NCBI GenBank assembly: GCA_032718565.1
Contig: JAVGVS010000290.1
Span: 1-64,000 of the forward strand
Reading direction: 5' to 3'
DNA: 64,000 nt
Source: Distichodus sexfasciatus
Lineage: Eukaryota; Chordata; Actinopteri; Characiformes; Distichodontidae
Shown: positions 13,776 to 26,700 of the stretch, one piece after another
Layout of the letters: every line of letters begins with the position of its first letter
Numbering within the stretch: the first letter of the stretch is position 1
The notes under the pieces: generated by a model
Databases searched by the model: none
What the model was told of the DNA's origin: nothing
What the model saw: only the letters and a program-made list of their open reading frames with translations
Position numbers and translations under genes: made by a program

Positions 13776-13990
13776 CTGTGTTCAACCCTTCGGATGTGCC
13801 AACAAGGTGTGATGTATTGCAGTAGCGGAGGTCAACACGGCAGTGACAGAAGCCCTCAGCGTCTGTCAGAAAAACAAACACAAAAAGCCTTTAGTCTGCG
13901 TAACTTCCGGGAGCCGCGTACGCTAAATGTCACAGATTTGACGAAACCGTGATGACACTCGGAGCGGCCATATCACACTTCAGCCTCGGA
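13776..13990 (-). promoter_or_regulatory. KLHL28: Probable KLHL28 non-coding first exon and promoter region
   Basis: On the minus strand the segment ends in a good donor (CAG followed by GTACAC at 13775-13774) and is more GC- and CpG-rich than its surroundings. It contains no in-frame extension of the KLHL28 start. The 5' boundary is arbitrary. TOGARAM1 lies in divergent orientation about 1.6 kb away. Inference from position and splice signal only. Confidence 0.4.
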
Positions 13991-14639
13991 TAACACACAG
14001 TTCCCATAATGTAGAAATACCACTTTTGGTGGGTTCATACCCCACCACGGCTGCTGCTTCTTCAGTTCGAGATCTCTCCTCAGTCCACTCAGCCGCTGTC
14101 TCTCCCAAAGCGGGACTGCTGATGGTGGGAAGGGCAGAAGGATGCTGTCAGTGTGTACGTGCGTGCGTGCGTGCGTGCACTATCAAAACCAAAATCTCAC
14201 ACCAGAAGTTCAGCTTCCACCCACACCCACACCCCCGCCCCGCCACTGGCTTTATTAATAAGGCAAGAGACTACAACTGATATTACTTTCCCTCCCTGCA
14301 CTGCGTTTTCGCCGTTGTCAAATTATGCTTTTCATACTGTGAACATTGCGCGTCCTTAGCTTGGATAGTACAGTTGATCAACTCACTGCCACCACCAAAG
14401 AACGGATAAAATAGCAGAAAACGCAACTTTTTGGACAATTGACCTTTGCACAATAGCACATATTTCACAAATATGCACAATTTTACCTCATTCTACCTCA
14501 TGCTAAATTTGCTCATGCTTATTTTGTACATCCGACATTTTTGCACATGTTTTTGGCTTGTCCCGTTCTGTCTTATAATATCCTGGAAACTATAATGCAC
14601 AGTCACTTTTGAAGCGTCTTGATATGTCTTCCTGCTGTG

Positions 14640-14885
14640 CCTGTTTAGTGTACAGAGATTTTTTTTGATAGTTTTTATAAGTATTTAAGTGTGTACAGAT
14701 ATTTTATAGTTAAGTTTGAGTCTCTTCTAAATTTGTATTATATGTAATCTGTGTTTATATCTTTCTATATTTTATATTCTACGCACCGTGGGGGGAGGGG
14801 CTGGGTGAAACGGCATTTCAATACACTGTATACTATGTAAATTGTTGCATTGACTATAAATCCCTCTTGAATCTTGAATCTTGAT
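14640..14885 (+). mobile_element. LINE-like 3' tail
   Basis: A T-rich 3' UTR-like stretch ends in TGACTATAAATCCC followed by the short tandem tail CTTGAATCTTGAATCTTGA, typical of fish LINE integrations. No coding part remains. The family is not assigned. Confidence 0.5.
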
Positions 14886-14899
14886 TATTTACCCATGTC

Positions 14900-15185
14900 C
14901 ACTGCACACATTCTCTACTGGCTCATTCATATCATGTCTTTTTTCATTCTGTGCTCTGTGCAGGTAAACTTGGTAAATAACTACTGCATGTCCTTGCACT
15001 CTCTTTAAAATGTCTTTTTCTCCATTTGTACAGCGGTATCCATATTCTTCTATTTCGGTTTATATTAGTATCTTGTATATAAAACATATTTTAATATCTT
15101 TTTTGTTCTTAATGTCTTAGCACCAACCACCAAAGCAAATTCCTTGCATGTGAACTTGGAACTTGGAAATAAACTTCATTCTGAT
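14900..15185 (+). mobile_element. Second LINE-like 3' tail
   Basis: It ends with GCAAATTCCTTGCATGTG, then GGAAATAAACTTCATTCTGAT, the layout of the 3' end of L2-like fish LINEs (AATAAA followed by a CTGAT-type tail). Only the 3' UTR is present. It sits in the spacer between the divergent KLHL28 and TOGARAM1 genes. I see nothing else in 14000-15500 except a GTGC tract near 14156-14179. Confidence 0.5.
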
Positions 15186-15499
15186 CTATCATCTATTCCA
15201 CTATCTAGTAATGTGTGCATAGGTCTTGACACTTCCCTCAGTTTATTTAGCAAGGAAATGAGACAAGATACACAGTGAATACTATTAGTCCTCGAAATAT
15301 TTATGTTATGTATGGCATTGTTATTAATTAGTAGGGTTTTTGATAAACTTCATTCTAATGGTCCGAATTTGTAGTTAATATTCCAGCGGATGTGGGTTAC
15401 ATTGCACAACAGGGTTCTTGTTTAATTTTGTGGTTCGCATGTACAGTGTGGGTTTTTACATGACACCACCACAGTATATGGTGTATAGTTCACTAATTC

Positions 15500-16684
15500 A
15501 TTCGTGCCTCGTTGGAGTACTTTTTGCTCGGCCAGATTCCTACAATACCCACGGTTCCATGCGCGCGTAGGAGTTTTTGGGCTCGCGTCACCATGGAAGC
15601 AGTTGGTTTGTGACAGGCTGCGCCATTTTGCTTCCGAACGCCAGTGGGACCAGGCAGCATCGTCGAGAAATGTAAGTGTGGAGCCGAAAGGAACAACTGC
15701 TAACAACTCCGCGGGTTCGCATGTCGCGAAGGAAGCTGTCAGACCGCACGCTTAAAGAGGAAAGTGGCTTCTGTGGTGGTGGTGGTCGTCGTTCGACAGA
15801 CTCTTGGTAACGATTGCTAGTTGGTTCTGGCGGAATGCGATGTCTGAATTGCACCGCGCGGTGTTTTCCAAGTTGAATTGGTTACGGGCGAGCCAGCGCG
15901 CTACTGCGGGAGCGTTAGCCGGCTGTACAGCCTGCCCGACTTTCTTAACCCCAGTGATCGTTTTAGAATCAGTGATCTGATGGAATCTCCATTGATGGCG
16001 GAGTGTTGCTTTTAACACGTAAAGATGGCTCTTCCGAAGTTGCTTTGTCGTTCGTGGGCGGCATCTGTCATTTCTGTTACTAGTTTTCTTCTAAATAGCC
16101 ATGGAGATGCCACACTTAGCCAAGTTAGCTAGCCGGCTAACTTTGGCTGGCAAGTTGACTTGCGTTGAAATGAACTAACGGGTGAGCAGAATACCGCAGT
16201 GCCTTAGCTACGGACTCCATGTAACCGAATCAACGCGGCGGCGCGTGCGAGCTACAAGTGGCTTTTACCTGACAGACGCCCATTTTGGCACCTAATTAGG
16301 ATTGGGAATGTCCCTCAAACATTTTCCTTTCCCCCCTCGTCTTGCTAACAGCCGGTTGGGATACTATATTTGGCCTTTGCAGCAACCTGACTTTCAGATT
16401 CTTCTCGTGTCTGCGCTCAAACTGCGCTTTTGACACATATTTGACATCCCTGCTACTGAGAGCTGGTGTTCCCGTCGCTAGAATGTGACATTTTCACATG
16501 CTCTCATATACTACAACGTGAAACGATCAGGGAATGCCCGGTTCTTCATAAATCTTTCTTGATGACTCTACATCTTTTTGTCAAGATGACATGCGTACAA
16601 TCTCACCAAACATTTGGGCTGGTACAGAACACCTGCACACTCTCAGTAGACTTCATTTTGGCCCGACTCTAAGCAGTGCAATCA
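15500..16684 (+). promoter_or_regulatory. TOGARAM1: Probable TOGARAM1 promoter and 5' UTR region
   Basis: CpG-rich sequence upstream of the TOGARAM1 start. It has a GCCATTTTG motif (YY1-like core on the complementary strand) at 15622-15630 and a donor-like GAGAAAT/GTAAGT at 15670-15671, which could end a first non-coding exon. Two acceptor-like AGs precede the ATG, the nearer being CTCTAAG at 16673. No frame here resembles the N-terminal TOG domain of human TOGARAM1. The exact transcription start cannot be seen. Confidence 0.45.
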
Positions 16685-17719
16685 ATGATGATTTATGGAT
16701 TAATACCTCCGGAGTTACACGAACAACTCCTCGATCATGAGAACTACCAGAACCGAACAAATGGGGTAGAAGAGCTGAAAAACATTCTTTCTGAGCTGGA
16801 CTTGAAAACTGTTTCCTCCGACAGTATTGTGGAGTTTATCCATTTTCTACACAGACTTTTGGACGATACCAACTTCAAAGTCTTGTATGGCACTTTACAG
16901 GTCATCACCCTCCTGGTTCAAAAATTGGACTACAATGTGGACCGATATTACAAGCAGATTGTGTACGTGGCCCTTAAAACTTTGGGGGACACACGCACTG
17001 TTGCCCGGAATGAGTACATGAATGTTTTTAGGCAGCTAATGAGGACTGTCGGTCCGCAGAAAGTTTTGGAACTCGTTATAGGACACCTTAAGCACAAAAA
17101 TTCCAGGGTGAGAGAAGATGTTATCAATGTCATCACGGCGGCTATGCTCACGCACCCCAGGAAGGACTTCAACGTCCCCCATCTATGTTTTGTAGTCGCT
17201 CCTTATCTTGCGGACAGTAAAAAGAGGGTCAGGCATGCGGCTTTAGAGCTTTTTGCTGTTTTCGATTACTGCCTCGATACGGGGAAGAAGCAGCCCCTCA
17301 CGAAGGCCATTGACAGGGTGGAGCTGACAGCCGACGTGGAGGGGCTTATGGCAGCAGTACAGGCGAGAAGGGCCAGGCACATCCTCCCCCGGCTCTCTGC
17401 AGAAGGCATGGTGGAATATGCGCTTATCATCCCTAAGCCCGGTCAGCGCCGCACGCCCCAGTTTGGCTCTGGGGCTGATCTGGACTGGGTGCTCAATGGA
17501 GGGAGAGTCAGCAGTGCCCAAAGCGTCCGAACAGAGCCAGATTCGGATGGGCTGAGCGGCTACGGCAGTCTCGGCTCGCTGACAGACGATGCAATGGGAC
17601 AAAGAAGAATCGTCAGTGCCGGCAAAGCGAAAAACAAGCTGCCCTGGGAGACGACAGACCTCCCATGCACAGAAAACCAAAAGTCCTGCAGTGCATCAAA
17701 TGGAAAGTTATCTGATAAG
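16685..17719 (+). CDS. TOGARAM1: TOGARAM1 first coding exon: N-terminal TOG domain (equivalent to human TOG2)
   Basis: One long exon of 345 codons. Residues 1 to about 235 form the HEAT-like TOG fold: PPELHEQLLDHENYQNRT, FIHFLHRLLDDTNFKVLYG, then LVIGHLKHKNSRVREDV and VVAPYLADSKKRVRHAAL. They align with human TOGARAM1 from about residue 345 onward. The linker that follows keeps AGKAKNKLPWE, also conserved in human. The exon ends in phase 0 at GATAAG/GTGGGT. Either of two adjacent ATGs (16685, 16688) could start translation. Confidence 0.92.
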
Positions 17720-20700
17720 GTGGGTGGTATCATCATCCTGTTAATATTACATGCATTCCAAAAGAGCATTTTACAGTTAAGAGTCACAGCTCAGATGATG
17801 GATTCATTGAAAAAGACATAAGACATACCGTAGGTACATAGGGATCTGCATTGAACTGTTTGAAAATGCCAGATGCAGACAGTTAGGGCACATGATGATA
17901 TTGGAATATGTGTGTAATTATTTAACAGTTTATTCTCCAGTCCTGTTACAGTTGCTAGAAAACCTATTTTTTACTGCAATCTTCCAGTTTGGGTTCAGTC
18001 CCCTCAATATTATTTGCCATTAACTGCACCAGCATTGATGCTATATATTTGTTTGGTAACAACAAATGTTCTGTGGTTATGTAAATCTGAAGTTGTGCAT
18101 AGTATTAGGCTGAAAGGTCTACAATTGAGGATCACTCAAGGACTAATTGAAATTTTACATATGTAAGCCTAAAGCCTACATTTTATTTTGGCAGATACTA
18201 TTGTAGTTAATGTTTACAAAAGTGGACTTGTAGGTTTTTATTTTGAGCTGTTAAATGTTTAGTCTTAGATATTTATCCCGTAATTGAACGACGTAGGTGT
18301 TGAATGTTTTAACCTCGTTTGTGTTTTTGTAGTTCGATATTTTTTCTTTTTTGCTTTCCCATTTTAAGATTTTAAAAGCCACTTACATTAGCGATATTTT
18401 AAGGGTGACCACGTTGTGGACACTGAGAGAAATGGATTTGTCTTTCTGTTCATACACGGAGACTAAAGTAAACCAGGAATACCTCTATAAGTGATTGTCT
18501 CTGATTGAGTGCACTTAGGCAATGGGGGATGGAAATTACTGTCCACTTCAGAATCAGGGCTCAGCTGTTCCCTCCTTCTGGCCAGGACACCCGCTGCAGA
18601 CCTTTTTTTTTGTAAATCATTATTAAGAAATAACATTTGACCTTATGTTTTGTTACTGTGCATGGTTGTTTATCTGTAAAAGGTTTTGCAGAGCTTCATC
18701 AAGAATGTGTGGCGTCACGATGCATCTCATCATATTCTATCATCCCTGATTGTTTGCAGACATTCACATTCGTCCGTTGCTATGATACTGTGATAGTTGA
18801 GGTTAGCTCTTTAAGCCCTGTGACCCATCAGGTCGAGAGGATATTGGAAGGGAGATTGACAAACTCACCTGCCCAGTGTTGAGAACAGTTCTAGAGAGAC
18901 TTGTAGGCTTGGGGCTACTGGGGCTATTTGTATCTCTAAATGTAAATTTACACGCTCTCTTACTCTGCCTTACCAGATAAAATATAATTTTTTGCTGTAA
19001 ATTGATCAAATTCCAGTTTGAATGCCACTGTAGGTGCTTTTCGAATGACTTGTTTACATTTACAGTTTCAAAATTATTTTCATTTCATTTTTTACATCCA
19101 ATCCTCATAATTGGCATGCTGCCTAGTTTGTAAGCCGGCGCAAAGAAATAGACAAGATTCCTTGGAGAGGGTCAGCAGTAGGTGGGAGTGGAGACAGTGT
19201 GCTGATCAGGTTACGACCTCCCACAAAGCAGAGAGAGAGCGGTAGTTTAAAAAGGTCCAGTATGTTTTGTTCATCTCAATATATGTGCTGACCTCCATGC
19301 TGTTTAACAAAGGCCATGTCTCATCCGAACAGTCATTACTTTATAGGGAGCGAAAAATAATAACAAATTACCTTAAAATTACCTTTGTAATTAAAGTAAT
19401 TATTAGCTAAGCAAAGATGCCTTTTCAAGTTGAAAGGAAAGTCTGTCTTTGTGTGTCTGTGTATATTCTTGGTTGCTAATGGTAGTGGATTATGTAACAT
19501 CGCTCTGTAAGGAATTCTCATGTACAGTATAATAGGGCTGGGCAGTAAGTCAAAAGTGAATAGAAAAATTCCGAACTGACAATCTTGCTCATGGTTATTA
19601 CAGTGTCTTTCGAAATTCTGTCAATACTTAAATCTAAGTTTATGCTACAGTAGGGCTATGCGATATGGCAAAAAAAATCATATTGCGGTACATTTTGAGC
19701 TCTAGGCGATAGAACGGTATATATTGCGGTATATAATTAGATCTGTAAATTTCAATATAACTTACTTTAAAGTGACAATTCTTTCCTTGTTTGTGTAAAA
19801 CATTAGCTTATAGAGTTTTCTTCAGTTGTACAGCCGTGTAAAAACATATTATTTAAAAGTCTTAACTGTTTTTAGACCAAAAAACGTACAAAATTCCACA
19901 AGGTGAAAGTGGCCCAATGTCCTTATCATTTAACTTTCATTCAAATGTAATATATAAATGTGAATATTTTACGTTCATGTTTTTACTTAGTTCTTAGCTT
20001 TATTTATTTACTTTCTCAAATTTCTTACTTTTATTTACAATGACTCGCACAGTCTCACGAGGGAGCCAGGTGTTCATTTCAGCACGTTATGCCTGTAGAA
20101 CTAAGCATGTGGCAAATAAAGAATCTTTAACCATTTCTGCCATTAAATAAAAAGGACGTTTCTGGTCAAATCCGTCGATCGGACGTGGCGTGGCGAGCGG
20201 CAGACGGAACGGCTCCCTTGTTGAAACATACGGGTCCAGGCCGGAAAAGTAATGGCTCATTCTTTGGCTTCTCTCATATTCAACAGCGTATATTTTGCAG
20301 ATTATGTTTTTCTGCTCAGTATCCGAGACCCTAAATCCAAAACATGTCCAGATTCTGGACGTTGCACCGGTCTTATTAACGAGCCGCTCTTCCGTACACA
20401 CTCTCTCCATTTTCCGAAAACAAATGCCTCGTGGTGTGGTTTTTGTGCATTTGACGCGATTTTCACGGGCGAGGAGCGGAAATTTCAGCGGTATGCCGGT
20501 ATGATCAAAATCTCTATCGTTGGCCAAATTTATATCGCATACCTTTTATACCGTGTATACCGTCCACTCCTATGCTACAGCATGTTAATATACTGTTAAG
20601 TACAAACCTTGTCAATGAACTACAGTATGAGGGAGAGAACAAGCCAAAAATATATTTAAAAAAAAAGTTGTTCCTTACTCATAATCAAGATGAAATTGAT

Positions 20701-23700
20701 TATTAATATCAATTCATCACGGTACTGATTTGAGTTCTTGTTGCCCTGCCCTACAATATAACCTCTTTTTTTCGGAGTGCAGTCTAACAGCTATCATCTT
20801 GTTCTCCTTATTATTTTTTTTTTTTCGTCTTCTTCTTTCCTCCTACATTTTGACCGCTTTACTGCTTTCACAGCTTTTGCCATAGACACACTGTTCACCT
20901 CATCGTAGAGAAGTTGGATTTTATTCGTTGACAGCCCAACTGCAACCTCTGTTTTTCTTTTCTTTAGGTCCAAAAAAATTGTTATTACCTATTTAGGACG
21001 CAAAATGCTCTGTAATGTTTCCATTAATGAGAATTTGATTTCTCGCTTTTAGAACGCGGCAGGAAGTGGAGATCATTTTCAGCGTTGTTTTGCAAGTTTG
21101 CAGTGTTAAAAGAAAGTCTCTATGACAGCGACTGGCGTTGGTCTTAATTAAGCTAGTGATACCTTGGGGAAAGACCTCACTGCTGAAAAACACTTCGGGC
21201 ACTTCCTGCAGTAGCGTCCTGTGGGCCAATATCACACACACAAACAATGGAGCATTTGGTTTTATACTTACGCTTTAAATGGTTTGAAAATGATCCGACC
21301 AGGCCGAGATTTTAACACATTATTTTAGCAACTCACAACAGGGCATGTTTGTGTTTGTGTAATCAGCCTGGAGGTCCGTGTTGGTTTTTGCGTGTGGAAA
21401 CCAGGCAGTTAGACAGAGGGGCTGAATGTTTCATGAAGGCAGGAGATTGTAAGTCATTGAGTGGGGTTATCACTGTGAAATAAGACACTGCTAGTTTCAC
21501 ACCTTTCAGTGGTAAAAAGATTGACACTGCTGTCTGTTCTGGGAACCTGATCTGGGGCCAGCAATGTCTAGACATTTTTAAAGATAAAAGGTAAGGTATA
21601 AATGTCTTTTGAAGATTGGCCGGCCTTCCCGGCGGAGGCGTCGACGTGTAAATACATGAATTCTAAAATGCTTCAGTGAAATCACTGACGCTTGGAAAAT
21701 GGCTATTTAATAAACATTGATTTGTTTATTAAAAAGAGTTGTTCTCCCGATTCATAAAAATCATTTGGTTATTGTTCTGCTCTAAACTTAGCACTAACAC
21801 TCGAATTCCGTAATTTTTTTGAGGACTTCGGTGTTTCAGCGAGCCTCTTCGCCATAGCTGACCGTTGACGTTGTCCACTCTGTGTCTGTGCGTTTGTGTG
21901 TGTTGAGTCCCGCCTCAACAGGTAACACGTACATGGGGCTGCAGTGGCCAAAATTTATTAGACGCCATTGCTTCGCTTTGCCCGCACACCGATACCAGCG
22001 AATTATACGACAGTCCGCGTTTTACGACGGATTCCATTTTATTTGTTGAATTCCACGATTCCGTCTGCGTTTTCCGCACCGCGGAAATCATAGGGCCCTA
22101 CATATATGAAAAGAGATTTGTCCGGGAAAGTTGGTGGGTTGAGCTGAAAATATTTATCAAAGAGGAGCTTTACTCATCTGGAATTCCAGAAATTGTACGT
22201 TCTAGCTAGCAGAATTGAGGATTGTGGTGTGAAGCTTTAATTTAAAGCCTTAATTACTGAACACTTAGTCACCGCAACAATACACAAACTAAAATAACTG
22301 TTACAAACTTGACAGAAGCTGGAGCCACGTCATCTCGTCTCTCTGTATCCCCTGTACAGTAGGGATGCAACGATTATTCGACATTGTCGACAAAAATCGA
22401 CAATAAAAACAGTTGCCGACGAATTTGATTGTCGATAATTGTCGCCAGGCGTCTTTTTAAACGGAGTGAAACGTTTTCTTTCCTTTCTACCTGTGCAGTA
22501 CTACTGCTTTCCAATAGAGTGCACCTACACACCACACTCTGGTGAGATTCGCTCTTGTGCAACAGCATTCAGTGACAGGTAGAAGAATGGCCCTATGGCG
22601 TCACATCAACGCCAAAACTAGAGCGCGCAAAATGGCTTGCCGCAAAAATTTCGCGGGCGTAAATTTCAAAGTCGCAAGCGCAAATGTGAAACTCGAGAGC
22701 ACAAAATTAAGAATCGATTGTGCGTTTGTGATAATATTGCGCGCAAACTGTATTTTTCCTCTCTCTAATGTCTTTTTCCTCTCAATGTGTTAAATGTCCT
22801 CGCGCACAAAGTAGATTACAGACGAGCGGCTTTTTTTTTTTTTTGCTCGAGTGAGATTTCTACGCGCGTGGTTTGAAAGGGGTGGGTTTGGGCAGTCTGG
22901 GGGCGGGGTATAGGCAGTTTCTGGCTGCGAATCCTATTGGCCGATGGCTCCTGTTTTTGTGATTCGCTAAAGAAAGTTCCTACAGAAAAACCAAAGACGT
23001 CGGAGGAAGAGGATCCGCGGCAGGTCGGTTAAACGCGAGTTATAGTTTATCAAGCTTATAATTAGAATTTAATAGTTAGGCCTTACACGTTTAATAAGCA
23101 CGCAAAACGGTAAAGTAACCAGCGCCTTTGTCGCGCGCTCATAAATGTTATAATGGTATGTTACCATTTTCTCAGTACCATCAGAAAACCAGGAGCCATC
23201 GTAAGGCTAGATAAGGCAAAGAAGAAACTTATTTATTAAAATATGTATTTGAGTGAACTATCTTTCTTGTCTTTATTATTTACCGCAAAATTTAAATAAT
23301 CTCATACTAAATGTAAAAGCTGGTAGCTAAATCGGAGCCATTTTATAATTATGAAGTTTATAATCCGATTAGTCGACTAATCGTTTTAATAGTCGGTGAG
23401 TAGTCGGCTCTCAAAATAGTCGTTAGTTGCAGCCCTACTGTACAGTATATAGCAGAGATGACAAAGTTCTCTTTAGACTAAACTGTGGTTTTTCCTGCTT
23501 TAGTCGAGCATTGAAGATCTCACTGCAAACCTAAGGGAGAGTCGGGAAACCTGCGTCACAAGTTTTGGTAAGTAGATTTTGCTAACGGATTCTATGTTCT
23601 GTGTTTTGCTCTTGTTGCAAAAATGTGTGTTTGGGGAGTTTTTCTGGCTGCACACTGTTCACTTTCTTCTTTTTTTTAGGTATTTAATAAGAAGGTAACA

Positions 23701-26700
23701 GGAATGTTAGGCTGGGTTGATGCCTTGTGCGTAAAACATGTTATAAAAAGGTGTACTGGTGGTAGAGAGAAGGGTAGCACACAGCCATATGACTTGAGCT
23801 TTCTGACGCACAATTTACACATTCCTTTGGATGATGGAACAGATTTGTAGTATTTTACGATCGTATGATTTCAGCTCAATGTCATGGTTATTTAAAACTT
23901 TAACCTAGTGTCTTTAATCTGCGTGTATATGTTTATTTTTCACGTTTCCACATGAAATCCAGGCTTGTTGCAGCTTGTTACATGACCGGGGAGTTCTCAT
24001 GTGTTGTGATGTATGTTGTTGCTATTAGGGAACGAGTTATTTTAATAAGTAAAAGTAAAACACTATGTATGGTCTGCTTTATGATTAGAGCTGAAACGAT
24101 TATTCGAATAATTCGATTACAAAAAATGGTCAAGGCAGATTTTCTAGAATCGAAGCTTCGTTTAAGTCATTTTATTCGCTACAGCAGGCGCCACTTGTTT
24201 TTCACACAGACGCTTATTAATGACGCACAATATTTTCAGTGGCGCGGTCAAAACGAGAATAGATCCCTCTGTATGTGAACGTATTCGTGAGATATTCCGT
24301 GCACAAAAACAGAAGTAAATGCGTAAAAACGCATAAATGACATTTTTTTGGCATGTAAACACGCCCGCGTAAGCGCCATTACTCGCTAAAACGCTCTGTT
24401 TCCGTCAAAACGTCCCCTTTATTACAGACAAAACGCATATTTTAACTGATAAATAACCACAACAACCAGCGTTCCACTCACAACACAGCCAGTTATTAAG
24501 ATTTTCCCGTCGATTTTTTTCATAGTTTGTTCCGGAACGCGCTGAACCCTTTATTGTGACGCAGCTCCGTGGCGTGCGCGGGGGATTGTGGGAAATGCAG
24601 TTCTCTTCCAGAAAGGCCAAAAGCAACTCATTTTATTGGCCAAATTGGTTCAAAATGACCCTTGAACTTCATGTTTCTTCATTTTCAATTGAATACAACA
24701 ACATAAAGCATATATTTGACTAACTTCTACTCACACTAGAATAAGCCTAATAACAAATGTATCTTTTTTTTTTTTAATGTGAAGTGTCTCTTCATCATTT
24801 TGATAGAAAATAATAAAACTAAGTAAAAACTTTGTGATGGGTGTGGATATTGCTTCTCAGGATGATATGTGACCCTCCACGGCAAAACCAGTCGCTTGTC
24901 GCAAATTCTCAAAATTGAGTTAAGGTTTTCATGAAAGGGCATAAATCAACTTTCAAAACGATACCTATATCGAATGAACTGGACGACATATGACTGGTTT
25001 CGAGAGTCGGGTTTCTCCTCCTGGTCACGCTAAGTGAGAAAAACGAGAATCTGCCTTTGAAGGACTAGCACTCACAGACGCTGGCGGCTCGCCACGCTTA
25101 TGCTAGGTAGCTTCACGCTGCATTCACAGCCACAGACGATAGCTTCCACGTTAGGTTAACTGAACTCGGGAGACCTAAGAGGATTCGAGAAATATTTCCC
25201 CACGCTTAGTCCACCAGGATGGATTTACCGTAAATATTGAAGTAGAGCGGTCAAAACAGAAACTTTGAACATTCTGCTGGAATTGAATTCCTCACCTCAA
25301 GAAAGTCACGTTTTTAGGATGGAAAGGGTAAGTTTTTCAGCAAAATTGATTCACAACAGTACAGTATAGACCTTCCACTGTTTCAAAACACTAAAAACCA
25401 AAATTGCAAAATTTTAGCCCACGCAACATAAACGCTCGTTTTTCTCAGAAGGCTCCGTTGCGACAAGCGACTGGTTTTGTCGTGCAGAGTCACATACGTA
25501 AGGTTATTTGCCACTAGCTCCTTCTATACCCTTTGACCCCCGCCTCATGTTATTTGTATACACTCTTTTCAGAAAATAGACATTCATTGAAAACGCAAGT
25601 TATTTACCATAACTTAAAATATTTTAACATGACATATATTTTTTTTTTTTGGATTAGGCCGTGGTAATTGAATTATTCTTCATAGGTCAATTTCGATATT
25701 TCTTTCTGCAGGTTCATCGGAGCCTCTCCTGTCTTCAGGCCGGAAGAGAGACGGCGTGAGCAGATTGCGCCGAAGTGGTAGCCTTGACCTTGACCCGGAC
25801 ATTTTCAAAACAGCCACCGCCTCCAGTGATGCTGAAAGAGGTGATTTGATGGATTTTGACTAGCCTTGATCGTTGCTCAGCCCTTAATTAAGCCACTGAC
25901 GACTTGGGCTGCGTCACTGAGATGCCCTTTTTCGTTTTAGGTTTGCCCAAAGCTGGACGCTTGCTGTCCAGCAGTAACTCCAGCGTAGAGCGCACATTTT
26001 CTCTACCGTCCAATCCCACTCCGCCTGGGTCTTTCTTACTGCCCTCCTACCCCCTTGCGACTCTTCCGGGTGTCCAGTTAACTCCGACTCTGCCCCGAAG
26101 GCGGCGTGCGGACTCCACAGTGTCCATGTCCAACACGTGGCCTAACAAGCGAGATGTGAGCCCTCGTCGCAGAGATTCCAGTCCCTGGAGAGACAATGCA
26201 GGTGAGAACGTGCACTGATGGGTCAGGGAAAAATCTGACCAAGTTTGCAGCCTAGTGGGCCCGTATGTGGGCCGTTGGCCGTGGTTTGCCCACCCCTGCT
26301 TTAGACGATGTTTTTCGAGATAGATCCTTTGACTTTTCTTCTACACTTCTTATGAAAGGTTTGCTAAAAGGTAACCAGGATTTTCTCGATAGGTCAGGTT
26401 TACGTTTTTACACCTCTGTGCAGGTGAAGTGAGCTCCAGTAAGGGTTCTCCGCTGCCTACTCGTGCCTCTCGGGCGCTGAGTTCAGCCAGACATTCTCCA
26501 CCCGTCTCCCCAGTCACACTGCAGTCTGAGCAAGAGCAGCCTGTTAGGAATCTGCACCTGGATCTGTCCCTCATGAGCCTGCAGGACCCAGACGAGGAGC
26601 CAGTGGACAGAGAGGAGGTGAGCAGTAGCCGAAACTGTCGCCATTTAGGAAAAGCCACGTGCATTTCAGATTTCAGATGTGGTCAATCAATTCAGAGACG

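Larger units (their letters stand above)
19533..20753. mobile_element. hAT miniature element interrupted by a second hAT element
   Basis: The outer ends are TAGGGCTGGGCAGTAAGTC and an inverted GTTGCCCTGCCCTA. The flanks CAGTATAA (19525-19532) and CAATATAA (20754-20761) match at 7 of 8 bases, as an aged 8-bp duplication. A complete second element fills 19651-20572. Without it the outer element is about 290 bp. Confidence 0.8.
17720..23503 (+). other. TOGARAM1: TOGARAM1 intron 1
   Basis: A 5.8-kb intron. 17720-19530 shows no recognisable element. 19533-20753 and 22360-23437 are hAT elements (listed separately). 21740-22105 looks like an old fragment ending in a GCGGAAATCATAGGGCCCTA-type terminus. 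22110-22360 ends in a LINE-like tail. No conserved coding sequence was recognised. Confidence 0.7.

Noticed and set aside
16466..16672. A 68-codon frame directly upstream of TOGARAM1 as a possible N-terminal extension
   Set aside because: It is in another phase, ends before the TOGARAM1 start and shows no TOG-like sequence.
23952..24278. A 108-codon plus-strand frame
   Set aside because: It enters the 24086 hAT fragment and has no recognisable protein features.
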